The notes: generated by a model not told the origin, from the sequence alone. Shown: positions 46,432 through 56,068, numbered from the stretch's first letter. The stretch: 64,000 bases of DNA from Rhizobium sp. Q54 (GCA_945861265.1 CAMAUC010000010.1:1-64000), one strand, 5' to 3'. Program-made: numbers and translations.

Positions 46432-47664
46432 TCAGTGCGCGGCTGCGACAATGTCCTTCGGCCGCGGCTTCGGCAACGGCACGCCGTTGCCGCCGGCCTC
46501 GCCGCCGGCCGCCAGCGCGCGCGGCATCAGCATAACGAACTGGCCGAATTGTTTGATGCGCCCGGCAATGGATGGAATATCGGGACCGTGGCCGAAATAG
46601 ATGTCGGCGCGCGCCGGTCCGCGAATGGCGGAGCCGGTATCCTGCGCCACCACCAGACGCTGGAACGCATCCTCCGGCGCAGCGCTCTTGAGCGGCAATT
46701 TGGCGTCGATCCAGATTGGCGTGCCGTAGACGTGAACGCTCGGGTCGACCGCGATAGAGCGGCCGGGCGTCAGTGCGATGCCTTGCGCGCCGAGGCATTC
46801 GTCATGCGACTGAAGCCTGGTCTTGGAGAAGAAGACGAACGACCTGTTCTTCTCGCGCAGCGCCTTGCCCTCTTCCGGGTTGGCTTCCATGAATTCCCGG
46901 ATCTTGTCCATCGACATTTCTTCCGGCGTGAACACGCCACGATCGATCAGCAGACGGCCGACCGGCGTATAGGGCTTGCCGTTGCTGGCGATGTAGTTCA
47001 GCCGCAGCAACTCGCCATCGGCAAGCTTGACGCGTGTCGAGCCCTGGATTTGCGCGAAAAACAAATCGACCGGATTCTTGATCCAGCAGATTTCCAGGCC
47101 CTTGCCGGCCAGCGCACCTTTTTCGATGTCGACGCGATCGTACTGGACGAAATGCCGGCTTTTCTTGCCGGCGACACTGGCCGGCACGCCGTAAATCGGC
47201 ACCGAATATTCGTCGGTCTTGACGCGCGAACCCTGCACTTCGGGCTCGTAGTAGCCGGTATAGAAACCGTCGGCGCCGCTGTAATAGCCGTAAGTACGTT
47301 CCGGCGGCTTGATGCGCACCGGCTTGAAATTGTCCTCGAAGAACTTGCGCGCCGTCAGCGTATTGACCGGTCCACCGGCGGCGAGCGCGGTCGCCTTTTC
47401 GCAGACGCCATACAGTCCGTCGTAAACCGGCCGCGCCTTGCGCATTGCCTTGGTGCCATTGAGAATCGCGCGGCAGCTTTTCAGATAGGCCTCTAAAGCC
47501 ATGGCCTGATCGTCATCGCGCCAGCCGCTGAGCGTCTCGAAGGTCAAGGGAATGATTTCGGCGTCGCGCATCTTCAACGGCTGCGCCATCGCCGATGCCG
47601 CCGCCGCGGTCAGGCAGAGCGAAAACCCAAACGCGACCAGACGGCGAAATCGGCTTGGCGACAT
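46432..47664 (-). CDS. mltA: Membrane-bound lytic transglycosylase A
   Basis: A 410-aa murein hydrolase cleaving the MurNAc-GlcNAc bond with 1,6-anhydro product. A signal peptide (FRRLVAFGFSLCLTAAAASAMAQ) is present; no lipobox Cys is seen, so it may be periplasmic rather than lipid-anchored. The double-psi barrel and the catalytic Asp are in RLVVAQDTGSAIRGPARADIYFG; GFYTGYYEPEVQGSR and VGRLLIDRGVFTPEEMSMDKI (in parts) are family motifs. The C-terminal tail is Pro/Lys-rich. It lies 4 bp after the Tim44-like gene and directly before the Smr gene. Confidence 0.93.
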   Translation of the reverse strand: MSPSRFRRLVAFGFSLCLTAAAASAMAQPLKMRDAEIIPLTFETLSGWRDDDQAMALEAYLKSCRAILNGTKAMRKARPVYDGLYGVCEKATALAAGGPVNTLTARKFFEDNFKPVRIKPPERTYGYYSGADGFYTGYYEPEVQGSRVKTDEYSVPIYGVPASVAGKKSRHFVQYDRVDIEKGALAGKGLEICWIKNPVDLFFAQIQGSTRVKLADGELLRLNYIASNGKPYTPVGRLLIDRGVFTPEEMSMDKIREFMEANPEEGKALREKNRSFVFFSKTRLQSHDECLGAQGIALTPGRSIAVDPSVHVYGTPIWIDAKLPLKSAAPEDAFQRLVVAQDTGSAIRGPARADIYFGHGPDIPSIAGRIKQFGQFVMLMPRALAAGGEAGGNGVPLPKPRPKDIVAAAH

Positions 47665-47668
47665 CGGC

Positions 47669-48391
47669 TCATTGCCCAGCTTCGGTGGCGATCAGTTTCC
47701 AGTTCGGGTCGCGCGACGACAGATCGCGCGCGAAGGTCCAGACATCGGTGACGTCGGTGACCTTGTCGGCGCTGCCGTCGATGACTTCGCCGGCCTTGTC
47801 GCGCGTCACCGAAACCAGCTTCGACTGGAACCGCACGGTGAGCTGGGCGCTGCGGCCGCGCAGTTCGGCGGCGGTGATGGTCGCGTTGTCGATCGAGACG
47901 AAACGGCTTTCGACCACGTCGCCACGCTTCTCGCGCTCGACGATGGCCGCTTCGAAGCCGTCATAGACTTCGCGCGACAGAAGATTTTTCAGCGTGCGGC
48001 GGTCGCCTTCGGCATAGGCGTTGACGATCATTTCATAGGCCGCGCGCGACCCAGTGATAAAATGCTTGGCGTCGAACTCGCGGTCGGCGCCGGCCACCGC
48101 GTCGAGCCCCAAGGCGAGCGGTGAGCCGGCATCGGCCACGCCCTTCCAGCGCTCCACCGGGGCGGCGGCCTCGGCCGGTTCGTCGGCTTTCTTCGCCGTG
48201 GCTTCGGTCACGCGGTTCGGCAGAGAAACGACATTTTCGCCCGGCGGCCGCGCTGGCTCCCGTGCCGCGTAGGGGTCATAGGGCGGACGCTCGCGTCCGG
48301 TGCGCTGGCCGAGGACGCTGCGCAATCGCAGGAAAATGAACACTGCGAGGGCCAGGAAAATGATGGTGTAGATGTCGAACACGTCTTGCAT
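47669..48391 (-). CDS. Tim44/TimA domain protein
   Basis: A 240-aa inner-membrane protein. One N-terminal TM helix (IYTIIFLALAVFIFLRLRSVLG) is followed by a Pro/Glu-rich linker and the Tim44 fold (about 105-235): FDAKHFITGSRAAYEMIVNAYAEGD, LLSREVYDGFEAAI and the VTDVWTFARDLSSRDPNWKLIATE ending. In Caulobacter TimA is associated with the inner membrane and Tim44-like folds; the role is not established. The frame is open upstream but this ATG gives the family N-terminus MQDVFDIYT. Co-transcribed with mltA; divergent from fxsA. Confidence 0.9.
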   Translation of the reverse strand: MQDVFDIYTIIFLALAVFIFLRLRSVLGQRTGRERPPYDPYAAREPARPPGENVVSLPNRVTEATAKKADEPAEAAAPVERWKGVADAGSPLALGLDAVAGADREFDAKHFITGSRAAYEMIVNAYAEGDRRTLKNLLSREVYDGFEAAIVEREKRGDVVESRFVSIDNATITAAELRGRSAQLTVRFQSKLVSVTRDKAGEVIDGSADKVTDVTDVWTFARDLSSRDPNWKLIATEAGQ

Positions 48392-48488
48392 TCTTTCAGC
48401 TACCGTTCCGGCAGATCGGCGTCCGGAGCGCGGTCGGATCGTTTGATATGGACTTGTCCGCTCGACGGCGTAGCGGCCGCGCCCACCT

Positions 48489-48516
48489 CTATTATCTAAT
48501 AGCTTGTATCTAAGCT
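48489..48516. promoter_or_regulatory. Two adjacent dyads between the Tim44-like gene and fxsA
   Basis: CTATTA-tc-TAATAG (48489-48502) overlaps AGCTT-gtatct-AAGCT (48501-48516). They lie in the divergent promoter region, the only AT-rich part of it, and could be operator or promoter elements. Confidence 0.3.
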
Positions 48517-48635
48517 GACGAAAGCGTCGATCCAGTGGCTTCGCGGCGTTTTCTCCGCGCAATTTGCCACATCGGCGAATCTTAAACGATTGGGGCGGCG
48601 ACGCCAACAAGACCAGCCCTAGCAGAGAAATAACG

Positions 48636-49109
48636 ATGAATGTGGCAAAATGGCTGTTGCTCGGGGTGCTGGCGGTGCCGCTGGCGGAAGTCGTGGTGTT
48701 TATCGCGGTCGCCGCCGCCTATGGCTTTTTCCAGGCCGTCGGTATGCAGGCTTTGGCCACGCTAGGCGGCATCATGCTCCTGCGCCATGCCGGCGGTAAC
48801 CACATCGCCCGCGTCCGCATGGCCATGAACGAGGGCGTCAATCGGGCCAGCTTCGCCGCCTTGCAGGCGGACGGCACCGGCGGGCTGATCCTGCTGGCGG
48901 GATTTCTTCTGGTTATTCCGGGGTTTATTACCGATATGATCGGTCTATTGCTGCTGCTGACGCCGCTGTGGCGGGCGCTCAGCCGCAAGCTAGGCTGGGC
49001 TGCCCCGCTGGTCCGGGCCGACGGGGTCGTCGATCTCGAGCCCGAACAATGGCACAGGGTCGACGACCCGGCCCTGCCCGGCCGGCGGCCGGAAGAACCT
49101 GAGCGCTGA
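48636..49109 (+). CDS. fxsA: FxsA family membrane protein
   Basis: A 157-aa cytoplasmic-membrane protein of the FxsA family; in Escherichia coli FxsA prevents exclusion of phage T7 by the F plasmid. N-terminal helices are VAKWLLLGVLAVPLAEVVVFIAV and AYGFFQAVGMQALATLGGIML, and the later pair is GGLILLAGFLLVIPGFITDMIGLLLLLTPLW in segments, with the typical GFLLxxPGFxTD motif. The C-terminal tail is hydrophilic. Divergent from tim44, upstream of secB. Confidence 0.9.
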   Translation: MNVAKWLLLGVLAVPLAEVVVFIAVAAAYGFFQAVGMQALATLGGIMLLRHAGGNHIARVRMAMNEGVNRASFAALQADGTGGLILLAGFLLVIPGFITDMIGLLLLLTPLWRALSRKLGWAAPLVRADGVVDLEPEQWHRVDDPALPGRRPEEPER

Positions 49110-49251
49110 TGGCTGGCGCGGTGCACTTTATTAAGGACACAGAGAGAAGGCTTCCGACTGCCCCGGTTTGGCTCCGCGTCCTTGTCGCCTTCCGGACCCT
49201 ATGTTAGCCAACCGCCGCATAAGCGCGCGTTGCGGTGCCTAAGGAGAAGTC

Positions 49252-49740
49252 ATGACGACCACGAATGGCGGCCAGGGTCAGGAACCGAGCCCGGATCAGT
49301 TGCCGCAGCTCAGTGTGGTGGGCCAGTACATCAAGGACTTCTCGTTCGAAAATCCGAACGCGCCGAAGTCGCTGGCCGGCGGTCAGGAAGCGCCGCAGAT
49401 CAACATCCAGATCAACGTCAATGCGACGCCGCTGTCGGATACCGACATCGAAGTGGTTTTGATGGTCGCCGGCAAGGCGGAAGTCGCCGGCAGCCTGATG
49501 TTCAATTTCGAGCTCGCCTTCGGCGGCGTGTTCCGCATCCGTAACGTCCCGCAGGAAAGTCTGAACGCGGTCGTGCTGATCGAATGCCCGCGCCTGCTGT
49601 TCCCGTTCGCACGCGAGATCATCGCCACCACCGTGCGCAATGGCGGTTTCCCGCCACTGCTGCTCGATCCGGTCGATTTCGTCGCGTTATATCGGCAGAA
49701 GATGGCGCAGATGGCGCCGGTCGACGCGCCGGCGCAGTAG
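49252..49740 (+). CDS. secB: Protein-export chaperone SecB
   Basis: A tetrameric cytoplasmic chaperone (162 aa) that keeps preproteins unfolded for Sec[37 protein letters not shown] and [34 protein letters not shown] in pieces are diagnostic. A strong AAGGAG precedes the ATG. Its TAG is directly next to the dnaQ stop on the other strand, so the two convergent genes have no spacer. Confidence 0.97.
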   Translation: MTTTNGGQGQEPSPDQLPQLSVVGQYIKDFSFENPNAPKSLAGGQEAPQINIQINVNATPLSDTDIEVVLMVAGKAEVAGSLMFNFELAFGGVFRIRNVPQESLNAVVLIECPRLLFPFAREIIATTVRNGGFPPLLLDPVDFVALYRQKMAQMAPVDAPAQ

Positions 49741-50433
49741 CTACAAATAATTCCGCCAGATGGCGTTGTCGCCGAGCGTCGCAATGAACTGCGCATGCGC
49801 GGCGCGGTCCGCATCGGAAAGCGGCGACGTCAATGGCGCCGGCCGCGCCCGCACCGCCGCCACGCCATCGATGCTGATGGTGCGTGTTCCGGTGCTTTCG
49901 GCAAGACCGAGTTGCGCCTGGCGGCCGCCGATCAGCTCCAGATAGACCTCGGCCAGAATCTCGGCATCGAGCAAGGCGCCATGCTTGGTGCGCCGCGAGT
50001 TGTCGATGCCGTATTTGCCGCATAGCGCGTCGAGATTATACGGGCCGGCCGAATGCTTGCGGCGCGCCAGCGCCAACGTATCGACCAGCCGGTCCCGCGA
50101 AATCAACGCACGATCGAGCCGCTTGAGTTCGGCGCAGAGGAAGCCGTGATCAAAGCTCGCATTGTGGATGACGAGCGGCGCATCAGTGCCGATGAAGGCG
50201 AGGAAATCGTCGACCACATCGGCAAAGCGCTTGTGCGTTTTCAGGAACTCGATCGATAGCCCGTGAATGGCGAAGGCTTCCGCCGGCATGTCGCGATCGG
50301 GATTGAGATAGGCGTGAAACGTCGCCCCGGTCGGAATCCGGTTCAAAAGTTCGATGCAGCCGATTTCGACCAGACGATCGCCTTTGTTGGGATCGAGGCC
50401 GGTGGTTTCGGTGTCGAGGACGATTTCGCGCAT
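49741..50433 (-). CDS. dnaQ: DNA polymerase III epsilon subunit (3'-5' proofreading)
   Basis: The proofreading exonuclease subunit (230 aa). Exo I DTETTGLDP (Asp7, Glu9) is at the N-terminus, Exo II in VIHNASFDHGFL, and Exo III in HGALLDAEILAEVYLEL. The last residues, about 170-230, form the alpha-subunit-binding tail. coaE lies upstream on the same strand, 26 bp apart. Confidence 0.97.
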   Translation of the reverse strand: MREIVLDTETTGLDPNKGDRLVEIGCIELLNRIPTGATFHAYLNPDRDMPAEAFAIHGLSIEFLKTHKRFADVVDDFLAFIGTDAPLVIHNASFDHGFLCAELKRLDRALISRDRLVDTLALARRKHSAGPYNLDALCGKYGIDNSRRTKHGALLDAEILAEVYLELIGGRQAQLGLAESTGTRTISIDGVAAVRARPAPLTSPLSDADRAAHAQFIATLGDNAIWRNYL

Positions 50434-50459
50434 ATCAGTTGAGCTTTTTGAATGACGAC

Positions 50460-51059
50460 TCAGTGCCGCCGTTTCGGCATTGTAGCAACAGCCTTGAGTA
50501 TTTCACGCACCTGGGCGCGGGCAAAATCGAATCCCTTAGACGTATCCACCACGAAATCGGCGCGGGAGCGCTTTTCCGCATCCGGCATCTGTTTGGCCAG
50601 AATGGCCGACAGCTTGTCTTCGCTCATACCGGGCCGTTCAAAGGCGCGGGTCCGCTGCACGTCCGCGGGCGCCGAGACCACGACCACCGCGTCGCAGCGT
50701 TTGTCGCCGCCGGTCTCGAACAGCAATGGAACATCGAGAACCGCGACTTTCGCGCCGCTGCGTTCGGCCTCGGCAACAAACCGCTCGCGCGCCTTGGTCA
50801 CCAAAGGATGCACGATCTGCTCCAGCCGTGCGATCGCGTCCTTGTCGCCGAGGACGCGCTCGCCGAGTTTGGCGCGATCGACCTTGCCGCCGCTGGTGGT
50901 GCCGGGAAACGCCGCCTCGATCAGCGGCGTCGCCTCGCCTTCGTAAAGCCGATGCACCACCGCGTCGGCGTCGTGCACCGGCACGCCCTCGTCGGCGAAC
51001 ATTGCCGCCGTGGCGGTTTTACCCATGCCGATCGAGCCGGTCAGACCGAGGATGAACAT
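50460..51059 (-). CDS. coaE: Dephospho-CoA kinase
   Basis: The last step of coenzyme A synthesis (199 aa): phosphorylation of dephospho-CoA at the 3' hydroxyl. P-loop [33 protein letters not shown] and EIVHPL-like [13 protein letters not shown] follow, and DVPLLFETG carries the acidic site. maf lies 18 bp upstream with the same orientation; aroE, usually between them in the class, is missing. Confidence 0.96.
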   Translation of the reverse strand: MFILGLTGSIGMGKTATAAMFADEGVPVHDADAVVHRLYEGEATPLIEAAFPGTTSGGKVDRAKLGERVLGDKDAIARLEQIVHPLVTKARERFVAEAERSGAKVAVLDVPLLFETGGDKRCDAVVVVSAPADVQRTRAFERPGMSEDKLSAILAKQMPDAEKRSRADFVVDTSKGFDFARAQVREILKAVATMPKRRH

Positions 51060-51077
51060 TTTTCTTTCGCGTTCGGT

Positions 51078-51686
51078 TTAGCCATCGACAAGACCGCTCT
51101 TTCGCAGGAACGCCAAGAGCGGCAGCAGCGGCAGGCCGAGAATGGTGAAGTAGTCGCCCTCGACACGCTCGAAAAGATGGATGCCGATGCCCTCGAGTTG
51201 ATAGCCGCCGACGCTGCCGAGCGCGGCGTCGCCGGCCATGTCGAGATAATCGTCGAGAAAGCGGTCGGAAAAATCGCGCATGGTCAGCCGCGCGGTATCG
51301 ACCAGTTCAAACAAAACCTTGCCGTCCTGGACCAGCGCCAAGGCGGAATGCAGCGCATGGGTCTGGCCGCGCAACGCCCGCAATTGCTGTACTGCCTCAG
51401 TGCGGTTGGCCGGCTTGCTAAACCGCTTGTCGCCCAGCGCGAGAGTCTGATCGGCGCCGAGAACGAGATGGCCGGTCTGCGTCGCCGCCACCGCGTCGGC
51501 CTTGGCGCGCGCCAGCAGCGCCGCCGCCTGCGCCGCATCAAGGCCGCCAGCTCTGGCCTCGGTGGCGCGCTCGTCGATCTGCGCTGGCCTGATGCCGAAG
51601 CGCAGGCCCGCGGCGGCGAGAATTTTGCCGCGGATATCGCTTCTCGACGCGAGCAGCAAAGGTTGCGAGGCAATCCACAACGGCAT
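51078..51686 (-). CDS. maf: Maf-family nucleoside triphosphate pyrophosphatase
   Basis: A 202-aa house-cleaning pyrophosphatase. The substrate-binding SRS motif is LLLASRSDIRGKIL, with VLGADQTLALGDKRFSKP and the catalytic Glu/Asp region GSVGGYQLEGIGIHLFERVEGDYFTILGLPL in parts. The family hydrolyses modified or mismatched nucleotides (m7GTP or dTTP/UTP depending on subgroup), which cannot be told here. Between ppsR and coaE. Confidence 0.93.
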   Translation of the reverse strand: MPLWIASQPLLLASRSDIRGKILAAAGLRFGIRPAQIDERATEARAGGLDAAQAAALLARAKADAVAATQTGHLVLGADQTLALGDKRFSKPANRTEAVQQLRALRGQTHALHSALALVQDGKVLFELVDTARLTMRDFSDRFLDDYLDMAGDAALGSVGGYQLEGIGIHLFERVEGDYFTILGLPLLPLLAFLRKSGLVDG

Positions 51687-51712
51687 GACGATCCTTTGAA
51701 CCGGACGATAAT

Positions 51713-52549
51713 CTAGCTTGTGACCGGCCGGCGACGGCGTTCGCCCAACAGCTTCATTACCGCCGCGGCGGTTTCCTCGATCGAACGCCGAGTGACATCG
51801 ATCAGTGGCCAGTTATGCTTATTGCAAAGCCGGCGCGAATAGGCGACTTCCTCGGCAACCGCGGTCCTGTCGATATATTGATCGTCGTCGCGATGCGCAT
51901 TGAGTCCGAGCAGCCGGTTCTCGCGGATCTGCACGATGCGTTCGGGGCTGGCGTAAAGCCCGATCACGAGCGGCCGCGTCAGTTTTTCCACTTCCGGCGC
52001 CAGCGCGACGCCCGGCACCAGCGGCACATTGCCGGTCTTGATGCCACGATTGGCAAGATAGATCGAGGTCGGCGTCTTCGACGTGCGCGACACACCGATC
52101 AAAACAACATCTGCATCCTCAAGCCCGGCGACGTGCTGGCCATCATCATGCATCATGCTGAAATTGAGCGCGTCAATGCGGTGAAAATATTCGGCGTTGA
52201 GCACGTGCTGGGCGCCGGCGCGCAAGGTGGTCTCGGCGCCGAGATAGGACTGGAACAGGCGCAGGATCGGTCCCAGCACCGACATGCAGGGCAGGCCGAG
52301 TTCCCGGCATTTATCTTCCAGCGACTGGATCAGGTCTTCTTCCAGCAGCGTATAAAGCACCAGGCCTGGCGCGTCGGTAATTTCGGCCAGCGCATGGTCG
52401 AGCTGTTTTTTCGAGCGCACCATCGGATACAGATGCTCGACCGGCGAAACATTGGCATATTGTGCGGCGGCGGCACGCGCCACGGTAATCAGTGTTTCAC
52501 CAGTGGCATCGGAGACCAGATGCAGATGGAAATAGCCGGTGCCGGACAT
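51713..52549 (-). CDS. ppsR: Pyruvate,phosphate (or water) dikinase regulatory protein (DUF299)
   Basis: A 278-aa bifunctional kinase/phosphorylase that inactivates or reactivates PEP-forming dikinases by ADP-dependent threonine phosphorylation. The family P-loop is [13 protein letters not shown], with [13 protein letters not shown] at the N-terminus and [12 protein letters not shown] in the middle. The choice between dikinase partners (PPDK or PEP synthase) is not seen. Start ATG borders the probable replication origin; in alphaproteobacteria this gene family often flanks oriC opposite hemE. Confidence 0.93.
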   Translation of the reverse strand: MSGTGYFHLHLVSDATGETLITVARAAAAQYANVSPVEHLYPMVRSKKQLDHALAEITDAPGLVLYTLLEEDLIQSLEDKCRELGLPCMSVLGPILRLFQSYLGAETTLRAGAQHVLNAEYFHRIDALNFSMMHDDGQHVAGLEDADVVLIGVSRTSKTPTSIYLANRGIKTGNVPLVPGVALAPEVEKLTRPLVIGLYASPERIVQIRENRLLGLNAHRDDDQYIDRTAVAEEVAYSRRLCNKHNWPLIDVTRRSIEETAAAVMKLLGERRRRPVTS

Positions 52550-52901
52550 CTGTATAGTGGCCGTGTGGTGTGTGGATAGCTGGGGACTAACCCGGCCGGT
52601 GAGCGGGCATGTAAGCGGGCTCGGCCGGGCAGGTCAATTTTTGTCCACATGGCTGGGGCTGGGGTGACATTGTCGACCCCGGTGCGGTGACTGGATCGGA
52701 TTGTGGAAGCCGTGTTGGGGACAATGCGGGAAAAGCCACTAAAGCCCAGCAAAAAGCCGGGTTGCGCTGTGGACGGCGGGATAGAGGAAATAGCTGGATT
52801 CTGGACAGGGTAATGACAAGCGGTGGACAGACTGGTGACGCTAAGTCATGAGTCCAATCGACAGCCTAATAAACACTACAAAAAGAACTTAAAGAGTCTT
52901 T
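52550..52901. other. Probable chromosomal replication origin (oriC)
   Basis: A 352-bp gap between the divergent ppsR and hemE with no gene. It holds four near-consensus DnaA boxes: 52571-52579 (tgtggatag, one mismatch), 52641-52649 (ttgtccaca, one mismatch), 52702-52710 (tgtggaagc) and 52768-52776 (tgtggacgg). Two TGGGGA sequences (52581, 52716) match the Caulobacter W-box in reverse. The hemE-side end is AT-rich with three GANTC sites (52797, 52850, 52894) and a CtrA-like TTAA-N7-TTAT (52889-52903). The gene neighbourhood is that of alphaproteobacterial origins. Function is inferred. Confidence 0.7.
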
Positions 52902-53954
52902 ATGGAAGAAGCCCTTCAAAGCACTGGCATGGGGATAAAGCCGATTATTCGTGTGCTGCAGGGCCAGCGCGAAGAGATTCCGCCGGTCTGGATGATGCGA
53001 CAGGCGGGCCGATATCTGCCGGAATACCGGCAGGTGCGTAAGAAGGCAGGTGGTTTTCTGGACCTCTGTTTCAATCCGGAACTTGCTGCCGAGGTAACGC
53101 TGCAACCCGTCCGCAGGTTCGGCTTCGATGCGGCGATTTTATTTTCCGATATTCTGATCCTGCCGCTGGCGCTTGGCCGCAAGGTTGAGTTTTTGACCGG
53201 CGAAGGTCCCAAGCTCGAGCCAATGGGGGACGCCGAAGCGCTCAAGGGCATGCGTGACAGCGCCGATACCAATATTCTGGCGCCGATTTACGAGACGGTT
53301 AGCCGGGTTAAATCGGCGCTCGATAACAAGACGACGCTGATAGGCTTTTGTGGCGCGCCTTGGACGGTCGCGACTTATATGGTTGCCGGCGAAGCGACGC
53401 CCGATCAGGCGCCGGCGCGGTTGTTTGCCTATCGCGATCCGGAGAATTTTTCACGGCTGATCGAGCGGCTGGTGCGCGGATCGATCGACTATCTGGTTGG
53501 CCAGTTGAAAGCTGGCGCGGAAGTCGTGCAGATTTTTGATACCTGGGCGGGCGTCCTGCCGCCGGAGGAATTCGATCGCTGGTGCATTCAGCCAACGCAG
53601 AAAATTGTCGAAGGCGTGCGGGCGCAGATGCCGGGGACTAAAATTATAGGTTTTCCGCGCGGCGCCGGTGCCATGGCGCTGCCTTACGCGGAACTCACCG
53701 GGGTCGACGGGCTGGGCCTCGATTGGATGTTCCCGCGCAGCCTGGCGCGCGATATTTTGCAGCCGCATGTCGCGGTGCAGGGCAATGTCGATCCACTGGC
53801 TTTGCTGGCCGGCGGCGCGGCTCTCGACCGGGAAGTCGATGACGTCATGACGCTTGCCGACGGGCCGCTGATCTTCAATCTCGGTCACGGCATTCTGCCG
53901 GCAACGCCGATCGAACATGTCGAGCGCATGCTCAAGCGCGTGCGCGGCTCGTAA
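52902..53954 (+). CDS. hemE: Uroporphyrinogen decarboxylase
   Basis: A haem-pathway enzyme (350 aa) that converts uroporphyrinogen III to coproporphyrinogen III. The substrate motif [17 protein letters not shown] with the catalytic Arg is near residue 27, [13 protein letters not shown] and [13 protein letters not shown] follow, with [14 protein letters not shown] near the end. The first ATG overlaps a CtrA-like box and has no clear ribosome-binding site; an ATG nine codons later is possible. hemJ lies 13 bp downstream. Confidence 0.97.
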   Translation: MEEALQSTGMGIKPIIRVLQGQREEIPPVWMMRQAGRYLPEYRQVRKKAGGFLDLCFNPELAAEVTLQPVRRFGFDAAILFSDILILPLALGRKVEFLTGEGPKLEPMGDAEALKGMRDSADTNILAPIYETVSRVKSALDNKTTLIGFCGAPWTVATYMVAGEATPDQAPARLFAYRDPENFSRLIERLVRGSIDYLVGQLKAGAEVVQIFDTWAGVLPPEEFDRWCIQPTQKIVEGVRAQMPGTKIIGFPRGAGAMALPYAELTGVDGLGLDWMFPRSLARDILQPHVAVQGNVDPLALLAGGAALDREVDDVMTLADGPLIFNLGHGILPATPIEHVERMLKRVRGS

Positions 53955-53967
53955 GGTAGACTGTCCG

Positions 53968-54390
53968 ATGTACCTCTGGATCAAAGCCCTGCACGTCATC
54001 GCGGTCATCTCATGGATGGCCGGCATGCTCTATTTGCCGCGGCTGTTCGTCTATCACACAGCCGCCGAGCCGGGTTCGCAGCAGGCGAAGACCTTCGAGG
54101 TGATGGAGCGTCGTTTGCTCACATACATCATGGGTCCGGCGATGGGCGTGAGCTTGATTCTGGGTTTCGTCCTGATGTTGCAGGGACAGTTGCTGAATGC
54201 CGGCTGGCTGCACGCCAAGCTGGCGCTGGTCGCCGTTATGATAGGCATGCATGCCTTTATGGGCCGATGGGCGGCCGATTTTCGTACGAACCGGAACACG
54301 CACAGCCAGAAATTCTATCGCATAATCAACGAAGTACCGACCATATTGATGATCGTGATCGTCATTCTGGTGGTGGTGAAGCCGTTTTAG
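53968..54390 (+). CDS. hemJ: Protoporphyrinogen IX oxidase, membrane form
   Basis: A 140-aa four-helix membrane protein that oxidises protoporphyrinogen IX, an oxygen-independent alternative to HemG/HemY. The conserved His is in WIKALHVIAVISWMAGMLYLPRLFVYH, and Arg/Lys features are in KLALVAVMIGMHAFMGRW; the last helix is VPTILMIVIVILVVVKPF. The frame is open upstream; the ATG giving MYLWIKALHV is the family start. It follows hemE and precedes rho by a 336-bp leader. Confidence 0.93.
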   Translation: MYLWIKALHVIAVISWMAGMLYLPRLFVYHTAAEPGSQQAKTFEVMERRLLTYIMGPAMGVSLILGFVLMLQGQLLNAGWLHAKLALVAVMIGMHAFMGRWAADFRTNRNTHSQKFYRIINEVPTILMIVIVILVVVKPF

Positions 54391-54726
54391 GTTGTTATCG
54401 TCAGCTGGACGCAAAGCGCCGCGACGGGGATGCCACGAAAGCACCGCCTTGGGCGCACTTCCGCGCCCTTTTGTGGCCACCCCTTGCGCGCAAGCGCCGT
54501 GTCTCTTATGTTGCAGCCATCCCACCGAACGCAGGCGGATGCAGTCGCGTACCGGAGCCGAATCGTTCGGATCGGTAGAAAGCATCGGGTCAAATTCCCA
54601 AAGCGATTTGGGACCTCTTCCCAAAGCGCCCTCCTTAAATCCAGACCTGCGATCCCTACCTCTCTTTAGCCGGCCCCGGTCTTGTAATTTTTTGACCCCG
54701 CCGGACTCCCATAGGACCTAACCCGC
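54391..54726 (+). promoter_or_regulatory. Rho leader region with alternative hairpin elements
   Basis: No gene seen. At 54595-54605 and 54618-54628 there are identical copies of ttcccaaagcg; between them TTTGGGA (54607-54613) can pair with either copy (tcccaaa), giving mutually exclusive 7-bp hairpins. A further pyrimidine-rich stretch follows before the rho ATG. In Escherichia coli rho is autoregulated through its leader, so an analogous switch is plausible here. Confidence 0.45.
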
Positions 54727-55992
54727 ATGCGGGAAATGAAGCTCCAGGACCTCAAGTCCAAGACGCCTGCCGAACTTTTATCCTTCGCCGAAGAGCACCA
54801 GGTCGAGAACGCCTCAACACTGCGCAAGCAGGAACTGATGTTCGCGATCCTGAAGCAGCTCGCGACGCAGGAGATCGACATCATCGGCGAAGGCGTCGTC
54901 GAAGTTCTCTCCGACGGTTTCGGCTTCTTGCGATCGCCGGAATCGAATTACCTGTCCGGCCCCGATGATATTTACGTCTCACCCTCGCAGATCCGCCGCT
55001 TCGGCCTGCGCACCGGTGACACCGTCGAAGGCCAGATTCGTTCGCCGAAAGACGGCGAGCGCTACTTCGCGCTGCTCAAGGTCAACACGATCAACTTCGA
55101 AGATCCCGAGAAGGCGCGCCACAAGATCAATTTCGACAATCTGACACCGCTCTATCCCGATACGCGGCTGAAGATGGAGCACGACGATCCGACCAAGAAG
55201 GATCTGTCGGCCCGCGTCATCGACATCGTCGCACCGATCGGCAAAGGCCAGCGCGCGCTGATCGTGTCGCCCCCGCGCACCGGCAAAACGGTGCTGTTGC
55301 AGAATATCGCGCACGCCATCACCGCCAATCACCCGGAATGCTATCTAATCGTGCTTCTGATCGACGAACGTCCGGAAGAAGTCACCGACATGCAGCGTTC
55401 GGTGAAGGGCGAGGTCGTATCCTCGACCTTCGACGAACCGGCGACACGCCACGTCGCTGTCGCGGAAATGGTGATCGAAAAGGCCAAGCGCCTGGTCGAA
55501 CACGGCCGCGACGTCGTCATCCTGCTCGATTCGATCACGCGTCTTGGCCGCGCCTACAACACCGTGGTCCCGTCATCCGGCAAGGTGCTGACCGGCGGCG
55601 TCGACGCCAATGCATTGCAGCGGCCGAAGCGCTTCTTCGGCGCCGCGCGCAACATCGAAGAAGGCGGTTCGCTCACTATCATCGCCACCGCACTGATCGA
55701 TACCGGCTCGCGCATGGACGAAGTGATTTTCGAAGAGTTCAAGGGCACCGGCAACTCGGAGCTGATCCTCGACCGCAAGGTGGCCGACAAGCGCACCTTC
55801 CCGGCCATGGACATCACCCGCTCCGGCACCCGCAAGGAAGAACTGCTCACCGAGCCGGCCGTGCTCAAGAAGATGTACGTCCTGCGCCGCATCCTCAATC
55901 CGATGGGCACGATGGACGCGATCGACTTCCTGCTCGACAAGCTGCGCAACACCAAGAGCAATGCTGAGTTCTTCGAGTCGATGAACACCTAA
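54727..55992 (+). CDS. rho: Transcription termination factor Rho
   Basis: A hexameric RNA-dependent ATPase (421 aa) that releases transcripts. It starts [20 protein letters not shown], with the RNA-binding CSD at about 50-120 ([15 protein letters not shown]), Walker [13 protein letters not shown], Walker [17 protein letters not shown], and the Q/R loops. An internal ATG three codons later is an alternative start. In this class rho is normally followed by mnmE; here several genes lie in between. Confidence 0.98.
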   Translation: MREMKLQDLKSKTPAELLSFAEEHQVENASTLRKQELMFAILKQLATQEIDIIGEGVVEVLSDGFGFLRSPESNYLSGPDDIYVSPSQIRRFGLRTGDTVEGQIRSPKDGERYFALLKVNTINFEDPEKARHKINFDNLTPLYPDTRLKMEHDDPTKKDLSARVIDIVAPIGKGQRALIVSPPRTGKTVLLQNIAHAITANHPECYLIVLLIDERPEEVTDMQRSVKGEVVSSTFDEPATRHVAVAEMVIEKAKRLVEHGRDVVILLDSITRLGRAYNTVVPSSGKVLTGGVDANALQRPKRFFGAARNIEEGGSLTIIATALIDTGSRMDEVIFEEFKGTGNSELILDRKVADKRTFPAMDITRSGTRKEELLTEPAVLKKMYVLRRILNPMGTMDAIDFLLDKLRNTKSNAEFFESMNT

Positions 55993-56021
55993 AACGCGCC
56001 GTATCTTCAGATCGATAATAG

Positions 56022-56052
56022 AAATCGCCCGCTTTATGCGGGCGATTTTTTT
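56022..56052 (+). terminator. Intrinsic terminator of rho
   Basis: aaatcgcccgc-tttat-gcgggcgattt, a perfect 11-bp stem followed by a T run. On the minus strand it also ends the small gene downstream with an A/T-rich tail. Confidence 0.93.
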
Positions 56053-56068
56053 ATGGCGCGCGATTTTG

